A DNA stretch of 64,000 nt from Pirellulaceae bacterium (lineage in GTDB: Bacteria; Planctomycetota; Planctomycetia; Pirellulales; Pirellulaceae). The notes below the pieces were generated by a model that was not told the origin of the DNA, did no database searches, and was given only the letters and a program-made list of their open reading frames with translations. Positions 45,906 through 53,998 of this stretch are shown here, one piece after another. Positions within the stretch are counted from its first letter, which is position 1. Every line of letters begins with the position of its first letter. Position numbers and translations under genes: made by a program. The stretch lies in assembly GCA_020852965.1 (NCBI GenBank), contig JADYZV010000011.1, positions 45,909 to 109,908 on the forward strand, written 5' to 3'.

Positions 45906-46672
45906 GATCGGGAAACTAATTATGAAAGTGAACGAGCACCGAACGGTAGTAATTAAAGTCTATTCGATTCCAGTCTTCCTTGCGGCATCAGCTTTTCGCT
46001 CGCAACCACCCTCATGGTGATAAAGTTCCCTCCAGATGATCATTCGAGCACTCCAGTTCAGGAGTACTACGACCCAGACTGCAAGGCCCTACACCGATAA
46101 GGAATTCCTCAGCTCTGTTCACCAATCACCCCTTCAATCACGCACGGGTCTCATATTCAGACTCAGAATCAGATGCTCTGCACAATTAACCCAAGATACG
46201 CATTAGCCGAACCAAGTGCAATCTTAGGCACAAAATCCACATTCTTTTGAGTGCATTGATGAGAAATCGAGCATGAAAGTATATCACGATTTCAGCTGGT
46301 ACAGTCGGCCCACGATAGCGGGAGAAGCATCCAGTGTTTTGAACGCGAGCAGCGAGCCCGCATCTACACACTCTCCTACATGACTGGATTGAGACAGAAA
46401 GAGCTTGCTTCACTGACTCGGTCCAGTTTTAATCTCAAGGCCATGCTGGCATCCTTTCTGATTCCACCTTGTGCGACGTCTGCGCGTAGGGAGCCTGCTT
46501 AGATGCGTCAGCGACGTCCCCACGTTAACTCAGGACGGTTCGTCCTTTGAACGCAAATGGCTATTTTGGTGTGTCGGACCGAAGTGGGGTGCCCTTTTGA
46601 ATCAAGCGCCTCAAAGACAGACAATGCGATGAGGTACACCGCAGAAGCCTGGTTCTTTGTCGAAGCCATATC
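45906..46672. other. Non-coding spacer at the left edge of the accessory island
   Basis: 767 bases in which I find no gene with family support. Short open frames exist on both strands but are unlikely. It separates the conserved CNNM gene from the ubiquitin-like operon and is the probable left junction of the island, though no direct repeat marks it. Confidence 0.6.
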
Positions 46673-47035
46673 CTACGTTTCTCGATATTGGTCGCACCAT
46701 TGAATTAGTCCGCGTCGCAGAAAAAAATGGCTCCGACAGCCAATCTGTCGCCAAACTGAAGGCTGCAGTGTGATCGAGCCATCATCGGCGTGTTCGATCA
46801 GTCTCCACCTTGGTTTGGCATCAGGCAGAAGGCTCACCTGGAGTACTTGCTTGCACCCGCAAGGGCAAAGCAAGGCCACGAACCATAAATGCTTGCCCTC
46901 GCCTAAAACATAGACAGCTTTTGGGTCGAGCTTGTCCGGCAATTCCTCGACGTGAACGGTTCGCAGCGGTCGAACACGCTGAACAAACCACGACCGCAAC
47001 CAACCCCAGATGCCAGCCAATATCCGTCGCATCAA
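46673..47035 (-). CDS. DUF6527-type small zinc-binding protein of the UBL operon
   Basis: 120 residues. After a hydrophobic, basic N-terminus (RRILAGIWGWLRSWFVQR) come beta strands with CPCGC (C57, C59, C61), PRW, the acidic DGSITLQPSVWR and then GCRSHF (C100, H103). The Cys/His set suggests a zinc site. This pattern matches the DUF6527 family as I know it, often encoded beside bacterial ubiquitin-like, E2 and JAB-E1 genes. Its job is not known; a treble-clef E3-like or adaptor role is a guess. Its start overlaps the end of the JAB-E1 gene (ATGA), so it is the third gene of that operon. Confidence 0.75.
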   Translation of the reverse strand: MMRRILAGIWGWLRSWFVQRVRPLRTVHVEELPDKLDPKAVYVLGEGKHLWFVALLCPCGCKQVLQVSLLPDAKPRWRLIEHADDGSITLQPSVWRQIGCRSHFFLRRGLIQWCDQYRET

Positions 47036-48429
47036 ACCTTCCCTTCATCGCTTAACTCCGGCCTGTCCAACAGCGGCGTAACGTCGCCCCGGCCAACCTC
47101 TTTGGCGAGCACTGGACAGACCTTTGAATCGCCTTCAGCATCCTTGAAAACATGCGGCTCATGCACCGCGTATCGCAGCGTTGCATATGCGTTGTTGTCG
47201 TCGTAACGAAAGCGATGAATTCGCGCCAGAAGTTCATTGACGGCCATCGACGCCACCATCGAGTTCACGCTGATGACTGCCGGGCGATCCTCCTGCACTC
47301 CCTTAATATACTTCTGCAACAGTTGCTTCTCGTACTCCGCAGGATCGTCACGTTTCATCAACTCCGCGCGGACATCCTCCGAGTCATAGATTCCACGCGA
47401 CTTTAGACTAGACTTGCCGGGCTGAAGGTAATGCACGGCGCCGGTAATTTGATCGACGCCGCCGGCAGGCAACGCGCGAAGCTGCACGCCCATGTCGATA
47501 TAGGGCAGCGTATAGAAGGTCGCGAGACGATTCAACATATCGCGTGCGGCGAAGCTGTCAGTACAGCCAAACACCAGATCACATGATGCCACCGCTCGCA
47601 CCACGTCGGGCGTGGCGAGATCTTGTGCCAATGGCAGCACTTCGGTCCCCAGTCCGATATTGCCGATTGCCTCGGCCAACACCTCGACCTTGTATCGGCC
47701 AAGATTAGCGTCGCTGGCTTTGGTCATATACATTCGGTTGAGATTCTTCCATTCCGACCGGTCAGGATCGACCAGCACCAGGAACCCAACCCCGAGGCGA
47801 ACGAGTTGCTCGATAAGCGGCGTGCCGGTGCCAGAGCAACCGATCACCGCGATACGCATCTTGCGTAAGCAAGCGACCGTCCCTGCGCCGAACACCTGCG
47901 CGTGCCGCCTGGCAAACTCAGGGATCTCTCGACCAGAGTCGGGATACCACAAGTTCATATCTTCGCCGACCATGCTGACGAGACTCACGGGGTGAAACTC
48001 ACCCTTATCATCGAGCGCCCGTGCGAACATGCGACCGCATGGCAGCATCACTGCGCTCACATGGGGCTGGTTGTCTTCGAGCATCGTGCATACCGAGCCA
48101 AGGAAACTCGCGTCGGACGCGTCGTCATAGCCCGAGAACGTATCCATACCGCCAGGATGGCTGTGGACTTTTAGAATTGCCATGCCGCGGTCAGCGGCCT
48201 CTTTAATCAGGTCGTCAGCAAACTGTGTGGGCCATGTAATGGTGACCGCCGTGCGCTTGCATTCCGCGTGCGGGATCAACACCATCTTGCGTAGCATAAA
48301 TGCATGGCGACCTCGACCACGCAGTCGCCCGCATAGCACGAGCGCTGCGGCCTCCATGCCGTCTCCCGGAAACAAATGTGCTTTGAGCTGCGCGTGCTGC
48401 TCGTCCGTCAATCGAAGAAGGTATTCCAT
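47032..48429 (-). CDS. JAB (JAMM) isopeptidase fused to E1/ThiF-like adenylating enzyme
   Basis: 465 residues. The N-terminal JAMM protease (about 1-160) has the full metal site: E26 in GDGMEAA, then HSHPGGMDTFSGYD (H89, H91, S99, D102). The C-terminal E1/ThiF domain (about 180-420) has the nucleotide loop GCSGTG (197-202), D221 and NLNR (229-232) and FGCTDSFAARD. Cysteines C283 and C289 lie near where E1s place conserved residues, but I see no clear crossover-loop catalytic Cys. The enzyme should both activate and cleave a ubiquitin-like protein. It starts 8 bases after the UBL-E2 stop. Confidence 0.88.
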   Translation of the reverse strand: MEYLLRLTDEQHAQLKAHLFPGDGMEAAALVLCGRLRGRGRHAFMLRKMVLIPHAECKRTAVTITWPTQFADDLIKEAADRGMAILKVHSHPGGMDTFSGYDDASDASFLGSVCTMLEDNQPHVSAVMLPCGRMFARALDDKGEFHPVSLVSMVGEDMNLWYPDSGREIPEFARRHAQVFGAGTVACLRKMRIAVIGCSGTGTPLIEQLVRLGVGFLVLVDPDRSEWKNLNRMYMTKASDANLGRYKVEVLAEAIGNIGLGTEVLPLAQDLATPDVVRAVASCDLVFGCTDSFAARDMLNRLATFYTLPYIDMGVQLRALPAGGVDQITGAVHYLQPGKSSLKSRGIYDSEDVRAELMKRDDPAEYEKQLLQKYIKGVQEDRPAVISVNSMVASMAVNELLARIHRFRYDDNNAYATLRYAVHEPHVFKDAEGDSKVCPVLAKEVGRGDVTPLLDRPELSDEGKV

Positions 48430-48437
48430 TTCCCACC

Positions 48438-49160
48438 TTACCGTTTCAGTTCGTCAAGGAGCCACTGCTCGACGCGGCGGTAATGCACCGCTAGATCGTC
48501 AACCCCTTCGCGCCATTCGTAGTGACGTGACCACTGCTGATACTCCTCTCCGTCGATCTTGAGCGGAGTCAGGTTAGGGATGCCGGTACCGCTTTGCTTG
48601 GACAGATGCGGAAGAAAATAGGCCATGTCGAGCTTGGCTGGCGGATAGCCACCCTCGACTTTGATAGCCATCGTCGCCCTATTGACATTAAAGCCATGAG
48701 GGATTGGATAGCCGTGGATCAGCAACCAGCGAACCCGTTCTTCCTTCACAGTCTCCCAGTTCAGTCCGAGCGAGTTGAGAAACGCGGCATCTTCCTCCGG
48801 CAGGTCAAACGCCCGACGGGCGGGCGGCGCCTCGTGCGCCGCCATTTCCCCGTCAGTTTGAGCCAGTTCCATCGTGACGAACCGCTCGACCCCCTTCTCC
48901 CGCAAATCAACTTTCTCGCCGTCAGTGACCTCGTCCATTTGGCCTCCGCTCAGCTTCTGGTGGATGCGCCACTTATCCGCTGTTTTGCTGACCAGCGCCA
49001 GAAGTTGATCCTTGGTTATGAACGGTGCGTTCACCTCGTAGCGTTCCTTGTCGATGCGAATGCGATATAGTTTCGCTTTCGGCACCGGCTTGCCCTGTTT
49101 GACAAGCTCTTCGACATCCACTTCCTCTGCCTCAAATTCATCTTCTGGCTGCGTAACCAT
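48438..49160 (-). CDS. Ubiquitin-like (multiubiquitin-type) domain fused to E2-like domain, cysteine-free
   Basis: 240 residues. An acidic leader (1-25) is followed by a single beta-grasp ubiquitin-like domain (about 28-104: KLYRIRIDKERYEVNAPFIT, GEKVDLREKGVERF) of the multiubiquitin type. An E2-like domain of the Prok-E2_E kind (about 118-240) follows: DLPEEDAAFLNSLG, GYPIPHGFNVNRATMAI, GGYPPAKLDMAYF, and the terminal WSRHYEWREGVDDLAVHYRR. The whole protein has no cysteine, so the E2 part cannot form a thioester. The UBL domain also has no Gly-Gly end. The ATG at 49160 has AGGAGG 7 bases upstream, an ideal RBS. It is the first gene of its operon. Confidence 0.8.
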   Translation of the reverse strand: MVTQPEDEFEAEEVDVEELVKQGKPVPKAKLYRIRIDKERYEVNAPFITKDQLLALVSKTADKWRIHQKLSGGQMDEVTDGEKVDLREKGVERFVTMELAQTDGEMAAHEAPPARRAFDLPEEDAAFLNSLGLNWETVKEERVRWLLIHGYPIPHGFNVNRATMAIKVEGGYPPAKLDMAYFLPHLSKQSGTGIPNLTPLKIDGEEYQQWSRHYEWREGVDDLAVHYRRVEQWLLDELKR

Positions 49161-49410
49161 TCAAAACCTCCTGGGCCGAGGCCCGGTTGAACACACACCC
49201 ATCAGGATATTGCCGCACCAGCAGGCAACCCCTATATTGACGAGCTAGGCCCTGCCAGCACCGTGCTGCCACCGACCTGAACCTTATTGCCGACGAGCCG
49301 CCGGATTTTGCCATCGATTCCACAAAAAAGTTTTTTTGTGGCGATTTTGCTGTAGTAATCGGCAATAAGAAGTGGGAAGGGACGCCCGGCATCGCCCTGG
49401 GAATGGCCAA
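49161..49410. promoter_or_regulatory. Divergent promoter region between UBL operon and sigma/ImmA operon, with 22-bp palindrome
   Basis: About 250 bases separate the two divergent operons. A perfect 10-bp-arm inverted repeat lies at 49320-49341 (CCACAAAAAA then GT then its complement). Its A6/T7 tracts mean it could be an operator or a bent A-tract. It sits nearer the sigma gene (70-90 bases before its GTG), placing it where a shared regulator could act. I cannot define -10/-35 boxes with confidence. Confidence 0.6.
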
Positions 49411-50025
49411 GTGGACGAACTGATCGCACTTACCGATGAAGAGCAAGAGGCGCTACTGGAGCGGCTGACGCACCATGCGCTTTGCAAGATGCGTCGCTTG
49501 ACCTGGCGTGGAGCGCGCGTGGTCCGTGGCGGCTCGGTCCCCAAAGGGTACGAACCCTACGATTTCGCACTAGACGCGATCCAGCAACTGCTTGACGACA
49601 GTCGAAGCTGGAATCGCGAAGTATATCCAACGCTAGAGTCGGTACTGCGGTCATTCGTCGATAGCAAGATCAGTGGGATGGTGAACCTCACTGAAAACAA
49701 GCTGGACCGCCGTCTTACTCCACCAAAGGGACAGTCGGCCACAATGTATGACATTCCGAATACCGAGTCAGATCCCCTTCGCTTGTTGATCGACGTTGAA
49801 CGCCAGCAACAATTACATGACGCTGCGTTCAAAGAGTTCGACGGTGATACGCTGCTGGAGAACCTGTTCATTTGCATTGAAGACGAAATCACTAAGCCGA
49901 AGGACATTGCCTCCTTGCTCGACATGAAGGTGGAAGAGGTGAACAACGGACTGAAACGCCTTCGTCGCGCGCTCAACAAGTTGGAAAAAAAATTCCTGCC
50001 CGCAGGTGCGAGGGCAAAGTCATGA
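49411..50025 (+). CDS. Sigma-70-like factor or DNA-binding protein heading the divergent operon
   Basis: 204 residues. It begins with helical EEQEALLERLTHHALCK, then WRGARVV, GYEPYDFALDAIQQLL (region-2 like), a loop, and a C-terminal helix-turn-helix (ITKPKDIASLLDMKVEEVNN, GLKRLRRALNKLEKKF), as in region 4 of ECF-type sigmas. The sequence is diverged and I cannot exclude a plain HTH regulator. Start GTG at 49411 gives MDELIALT; an in-frame GTG at 49372 exists. The stop overlaps the next gene's ATG (ATGA). Confidence 0.6.
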   Translation: MDELIALTDEEQEALLERLTHHALCKMRRLTWRGARVVRGGSVPKGYEPYDFALDAIQQLLDDSRSWNREVYPTLESVLRSFVDSKISGMVNLTENKLDRRLTPPKGQSATMYDIPNTESDPLRLLIDVERQQQLHDAAFKEFDGDTLLENLFICIEDEITKPKDIASLLDMKVEEVNNGLKRLRRALNKLEKKFLPAGARAKS

Positions 50026-50453
50026 GCGACGACATTCGCTACAAATACCCAGTTTGGGACCATCTTTTCACTCTGCTTTATCCCTGCGATGAATCAGTGA
50101 CCAACGAGGAGGTCAAAGAGGATCTGGCACGCCTTGGCATCGACATGAAGCCAGCATTTCAACGTCTCCACAAAATGATCGAGGTTCAGCGGGCGAAGGC
50201 CCAGTTTGCATCGGCAAAAGCCAAACGGGCGACCATAGGCGAGAGTATCCATGGCGTCGTTGCCCCGAGGTTTGACGACCTTCGGCAACGGGTCAATGAC
50301 TTTGTCGGGAAGATGAAAGGCGACGAGGCTCAACTCGCTTACTTTCACAAGTTAGAATCGGCTGCTAGCGAAGAAGATCTGCAATCTCTTCTCGATGACT
50401 TGGAGAAGCTCGAAGCCATTCAAGAGTTACCAAATGACTCCAAGAGCAAGTAA
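50022..50453 (+). CDS. Small helical hypothetical protein between sigma-like factor and protease
   Basis: 143 residues, predicted mostly helical (EEVKEDLARLGI, RLHKMIEVQRAKAQ, LESAASEEDLQSLLDDLEK). I recognise no family. It is translationally coupled to the genes on both sides: its ATG overlaps the sigma-like stop and its end overlaps the ImmA/IrrE start by 20 bases. In known ImmA/IrrE pairs the partner protein is a repressor cut by the protease; this protein is a candidate for such a substrate or an anti-sigma-like partner. No TM helix is visible. Confidence 0.65.
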   Translation: MSDDIRYKYPVWDHLFTLLYPCDESVTNEEVKEDLARLGIDMKPAFQRLHKMIEVQRAKAQFASAKAKRATIGESIHGVVAPRFDDLRQRVNDFVGKMKGDEAQLAYFHKLESAASEEDLQSLLDDLEKLEAIQELPNDSKSK

Positions 50454-51222
50454 TACACTGCCACTCGCCGAAGCCTCCAAACTCTGGTCGCTATATGGCT
50501 TCACGTCGCCGAAGGAGTTGATCCTTGAAGACTTGGCGATGGCGATGAATATCTTTGTCGTCGATGCCCGGCTCGACTCCGCCGCCGCAAGGCTTGTTCG
50601 CAAAGGTGACTATGGGCTGATCCGCGTGAGTGATCGACTTCGGTTTTCCGGCCAGCGACGGTTTGCGATCGCGCACGAAATCGGACATTTCGTAATGCAT
50701 AGGAAGGTCTCTCAGCTATTAGCCTGTACCGATTCCGACATGCGTGCAAGCTACCGGTCAAGCCCCTATGAAATTGAAGCCAGCATTTTCGCCGGAGCGC
50801 TGCTTATGCCGCGTGAACTTTTTCAATCCCGTATCGTAAGGACGGTTCCGACAACGGATGTCATCAAAGATCTCGCCAGCGAATTCGACACATCACTTAC
50901 CGCCACCGCACTCAGGTATGTCGAGACATCAAAGGACTATTGCGCCTTCGTTGTCTCCGAGAACAACAGGATTCGGTGGTGGCGGGCCAGCGACTCTTTC
51001 GCCAAACATAATCTTTGGCTTGACAGCAAGAACACTCTGCCACGGCACAGCGCGGCTGCAGCATTCTTCGTTGAAGGAGAAGCGCCCAAAGAGCCAATAC
51101 AAGTGGATTTGAAGGACTGGTTTGGCGAAATGAATGACATTGATTCCGACTATGTAATTGAACAGGCAATACCCCTGACTGAGTTCAATCAGGTGGTAAG
51201 CTTGATATGGTTGCCATGTTAG
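50434..51222 (+). CDS. ImmA/IrrE-family metallopeptidase
   Basis: 262 residues. The zinc motif AHEIGHFVMH (H81-E82-x2-H85) and the downstream third ligand Glu in IEASIFAGALLMPRE (E115) define the family. The region before it (AMAMNIFVVDARL ... RLRFSGQRRFAIA) is the usual approach. After residue 130 comes a C-terminal region of about 130 residues of unknown fold. I chose ATG 50434, inside the end of the previous gene; an earlier in-frame start (50395) would overlap more. Relatives cut repressor proteins under stress. Zinc ligands are all present, so it should be active. Confidence 0.85.
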   Translation: MTPRASNTLPLAEASKLWSLYGFTSPKELILEDLAMAMNIFVVDARLDSAAARLVRKGDYGLIRVSDRLRFSGQRRFAIAHEIGHFVMHRKVSQLLACTDSDMRASYRSSPYEIEASIFAGALLMPRELFQSRIVRTVPTTDVIKDLASEFDTSLTATALRYVETSKDYCAFVVSENNRIRWWRASDSFAKHNLWLDSKNTLPRHSAAAAFFVEGEAPKEPIQVDLKDWFGEMNDIDSDYVIEQAIPLTEFNQVVSLIWLPC

Positions 51223-51663
51223 CAGCTAGATAGCAGTTTTCTTAGCTTGGCGGCCAAGAGGCGATCAAAACCCCATTCGTAGCGACTCGACTATTGCGCT
51301 ACTTCTTTACCTATCAGGAATGTTACAGAATCAGTCGATGCGTCTGTTGTCGGCCGGAAATCATTCCCTCTCAAGACTTGCCGAAATTAAGTTTCCGCAA
51401 ATGATGTCGGCGTCTAAACGTCGTGACACAGGAGGGCGTGACCTGTGCGCCCAAGAGTGGGACCCGCAACCTGCATCGGAGTGAAACGCCGTAGGTACGT
51501 TCTGCAAGGAATTATAGTGGATTTATGTGGGCAGTAGTTTTCCGCTGCCAGTTGACTTCCCCTTGCGTTGACGAGCAACGCATTCGCTCGCAAGACGCCA
51601 AGTAATCGCTCCGTCCATGTAGGACACGCATTGACGCAAGTGGCGGATGCCGGAGCCACTCTG
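51223..51663. other. Non-coding spacer with CGGAGTGAAACGCCG motif copy
   Basis: 441 bases with no supported gene between the protease and the integrase remnant. A copy of TCGGAGTGAAACGCCG is at 51476-51491; related copies are at 53511-53525 and 55993-56008, so three occur around the integrase and nuclease genes. Confidence 0.6.
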
Positions 51664-52709
51664 ATGCCGACAACTCTGAAAAACGCTACCAAGAAGTATA
51701 TTCAAGCACGAAACCTAGCCCGAGGAACCAGAAGCGAATATCAAACTACAATTACAAAGTGGCAGCAGTGGAAGGGGCGAGTGCCTATAGAAAAACTTGA
51801 CCGTCCAACGATTCGAGATTTTCTGGGTTGGGTCTTTGACCGTGCGGTGGAAGAGGGCGGAACAAATCCTGGGCGAACTGCCAACAAGGCTCGCACGCAC
51901 CTTCGTGCTATGATTTCTTGGGCGTGGGAAAACGACCTTCTCGAAATGCCACCGCGTTTCCAAAAGCCGGTCCCATACAACAACGTTGCCGGTAGACACT
52001 ACCTGACAAAAATGAACTCAACGCTCTCTACTTCGCGACTCATGAGATGCAGCGTCCAAGGGGCTGGACGAATTCCACCCCCGTAGGTCGATATTGGCGA
52101 GCAGCGTTAGCCGTTTTCTTCAACTACGGTCTCGATTCTGGAACGGTCTTGGGAACTACACCAGCCCATGAACCGATTCTCTGGCGGCATGTGTCTTGGA
52201 ATAGGACCGCGCCCAATCGCGAAGTAAAAGAGCAGTCGAGATGGGGTTGGCTGACTTACCGTCGAGTCAAAACCGGAAAAGCTTTTTGTCGCCCGATGAA
52301 TCGAGTTGTCCACGCCCATATTAAGAGCCTCCGAGCGGAACATAATCTCCCCAACGACCCCGCGTTCTTGGGTGGTGGCTCGCGACCGAATGTGAGATTC
52401 CGAGAACTCTGTCATCTCGCCGAAATCGCCGCAAAGACAGATGGTGACACGGGAGACCAAATGCCATGGGTACTCAAGGACCTTCGCAAGACTTGTGCCA
52501 CGCACTACGACGAGCACATGCCAGAATCATCAATCGAAATTCTGGGCCACTCTGTGGGCGGTGTTACTTATCGACATTATGCCCATCGTGCTCCGTTGGC
52601 TTTTAGGGTAATCAATACCTTGCCGCAACCATCGGCATTCTCTGCACTGCTGAAGGGATTCGACGAGCAGTGCCCATGTTGCCGGAGGCAGTTTGCCGAT
52701 GCATCATAG
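51664..52709 (+). pseudogene. Tyrosine recombinase/integrase, frameshifted
   Basis: A phage-type integrase split into two frames. The first part (51664 to about 52012) holds the SAM-like core-binding domain (ARNLARGTRSEYQTTITKWQ). At the A-run 52008-52012 the frame must shift by -1 to continue as NELNALYFATHEMQR and on to the stop at 52709. The catalytic domain has the box II motif DLRKTCATHYDEH (Arg), GHSVGG (His) and the nucleophile in TYRHYAH. One A deleted from a run of six would explain it. Integrases mark mobile elements and this one may have brought in the neighbouring genes. It may be a pseudogene or contain a sequencing error. Confidence 0.75.
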
Positions 52710-52907
52710 CTAAAATGGAGCAAAGCGTCGGTTCGGCTACGTCTGGGTCGATGCCCTGTGGATCTCATTCGGTCGATGAAGCCGAAACATCTCTAGGAGG
52801 GATTTCCTTATCTGCGGGAAACGTGTCACATCGCCGGTAGTGGGCAATCGGTGCTGGTACAATCGAAAAGTTCTGGGTGAACGGTGTCGTTGGGCGTAGG
52901 AGCATAT

Positions 52908-53450
52908 GTGAACGTACTTTCCGAAATCCTCCAAACAGCTACAGCGGGTGTAGAGGCAAGATATTTCCACTTGCAGGTTGCTGGCGGAACCCCCGTTTAC
53001 CGGGAGCGAGTCTACTGCTACGAACTGTATCACCAAATGCGTAAGAACTGGCCGGTCGACTGCCAATTTCATCTCAACGGCGAAGTCGACAAGCAGGCTC
53101 ACCCCATCCTGCGTCGGCTTGGAGCAGACTCTGCAAAACCTGACTTTCTCATTCACAATCCCGGAGCAATGGAGAGGAACTACGCAATCATAGAGGTAAA
53201 GCACTCAATGGCCCGTGCTGGTGTCGAAAAGGACCTGCGGACGCTTGACCTCTTTGTACGGGAAGTCAGGTATCAGAGAGCCATCTATCTCATCTACGGG
53301 TCGCAGGCGAACACCGAGGGAGTTGAACAGATCAAGGCAATCGCCAACAATTTACAAATAAATACGCCCATTGAAATGTGGCTGCATTCCGAGGTCAATC
53401 AGCAGGCCAAGCACTACGCTACGCTCCCTCGGACGGTGCCCGACCGCTGA
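52908..53450 (+). CDS. PD-(D/E)XK-type nuclease-like protein
   Basis: 180 residues. The sequence KPDFLIHNPGAMERNYAIIEVK carries a PD-(D/E)XK arrangement: P78-D79 ... E96-V97-K98, the metal and catalytic residues of a restriction-type nuclease fold. No other domain is recognisable. The start GTG 52908 has AGGAGC six bases upstream; GTG 52884 is in frame but worse. The 3' end runs into a tRNA-like stretch (53423-53462), so the last residues (TVPDR) may not be original. Its location in the island suggests a defence role, not proved. Confidence 0.65.
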   Translation: MNVLSEILQTATAGVEARYFHLQVAGGTPVYRERVYCYELYHQMRKNWPVDCQFHLNGEVDKQAHPILRRLGADSAKPDFLIHNPGAMERNYAIIEVKHSMARAGVEKDLRTLDLFVREVRYQRAIYLIYGSQANTEGVEQIKAIANNLQINTPIEMWLHSEVNQQAKHYATLPRTVPDR

Positions 53451-53462
53451 GCTACTAGTCCC
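53423..53462 (-). other. tRNA 5'-half-like sequence
   Basis: Read on the - strand from 53462, the bases GGGACTAGTAGCTCAGCGGT and on give a 7-base acceptor-like strand followed by a D-arm-like GCTC...GGGC pair. The next bases do not form an anticodon stem and no T-arm or CCA end follows, so it is not an intact tRNA. It may be a scar of a tRNA attachment site or a chance match. It overlaps the end of the nuclease-like gene. Confidence 0.25.
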
Positions 53463-53998
53463 AGCGGCGGTCACCTCGACCTGCGACTCGAAATGGATTT
53501 GTTGAGCCTCAGGAGTGAAACGCCGAAGGCACATGGGACGATGAAACCGACGCGTCGGAAAATATCGGATTGCGCGAGGTACTCGCGATCAGGAGCGGCA
53601 ACTGGTGACTTTTCGACCGAAGCTCACGACGAGTTCGGTTGACTGCCCAAGTTAGCGGACACCGACGCTGGTCGGACCTGCTGGCGTAAAAGGAATTTGC
53701 AAATCTAGTCAGCGTCACGCCGATTGAGAGAAAAATGTGCACTTGACGGCACGGCAAGGACTCGCCGTGGCGTGAAACTCCGCCGCCTCGACTAACAACG
53801 TTGAAGATCCAATGCCGCTGGCACGAGTACCTTGGGGGCCTGAACGAGTCGAGAAAACCCTGGAAAACTTGAGTCGTGTGCAGCTGTTGGTGCGTTCCAC
53901 TCCAACCTTATAGCCCTGATCCTTGCTGTCGTTCATTGAAAACGACGAGCCTACTCGTTACCGAAGCGACAAGTGAGGGTTGTAGATTAACTCATGTT
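53451..53998. other. Non-coding spacer inside the island
   Basis: 548 bases with no credible gene. A motif copy AGGAGTGAAACGCCG lies at 53511-53525. Several short open frames on both strands are low-complexity and unsupported. Confidence 0.6.

Noticed and set aside
46186..46413. Short minus-strand frame in the left-edge spacer
   Set aside because: No RBS, odd Cys/Arg-rich composition and no similarity.
53423..53462. Intact tRNA gene
   Set aside because: Anticodon stem and T-arm do not form; only a 5'-half-like stretch remains.
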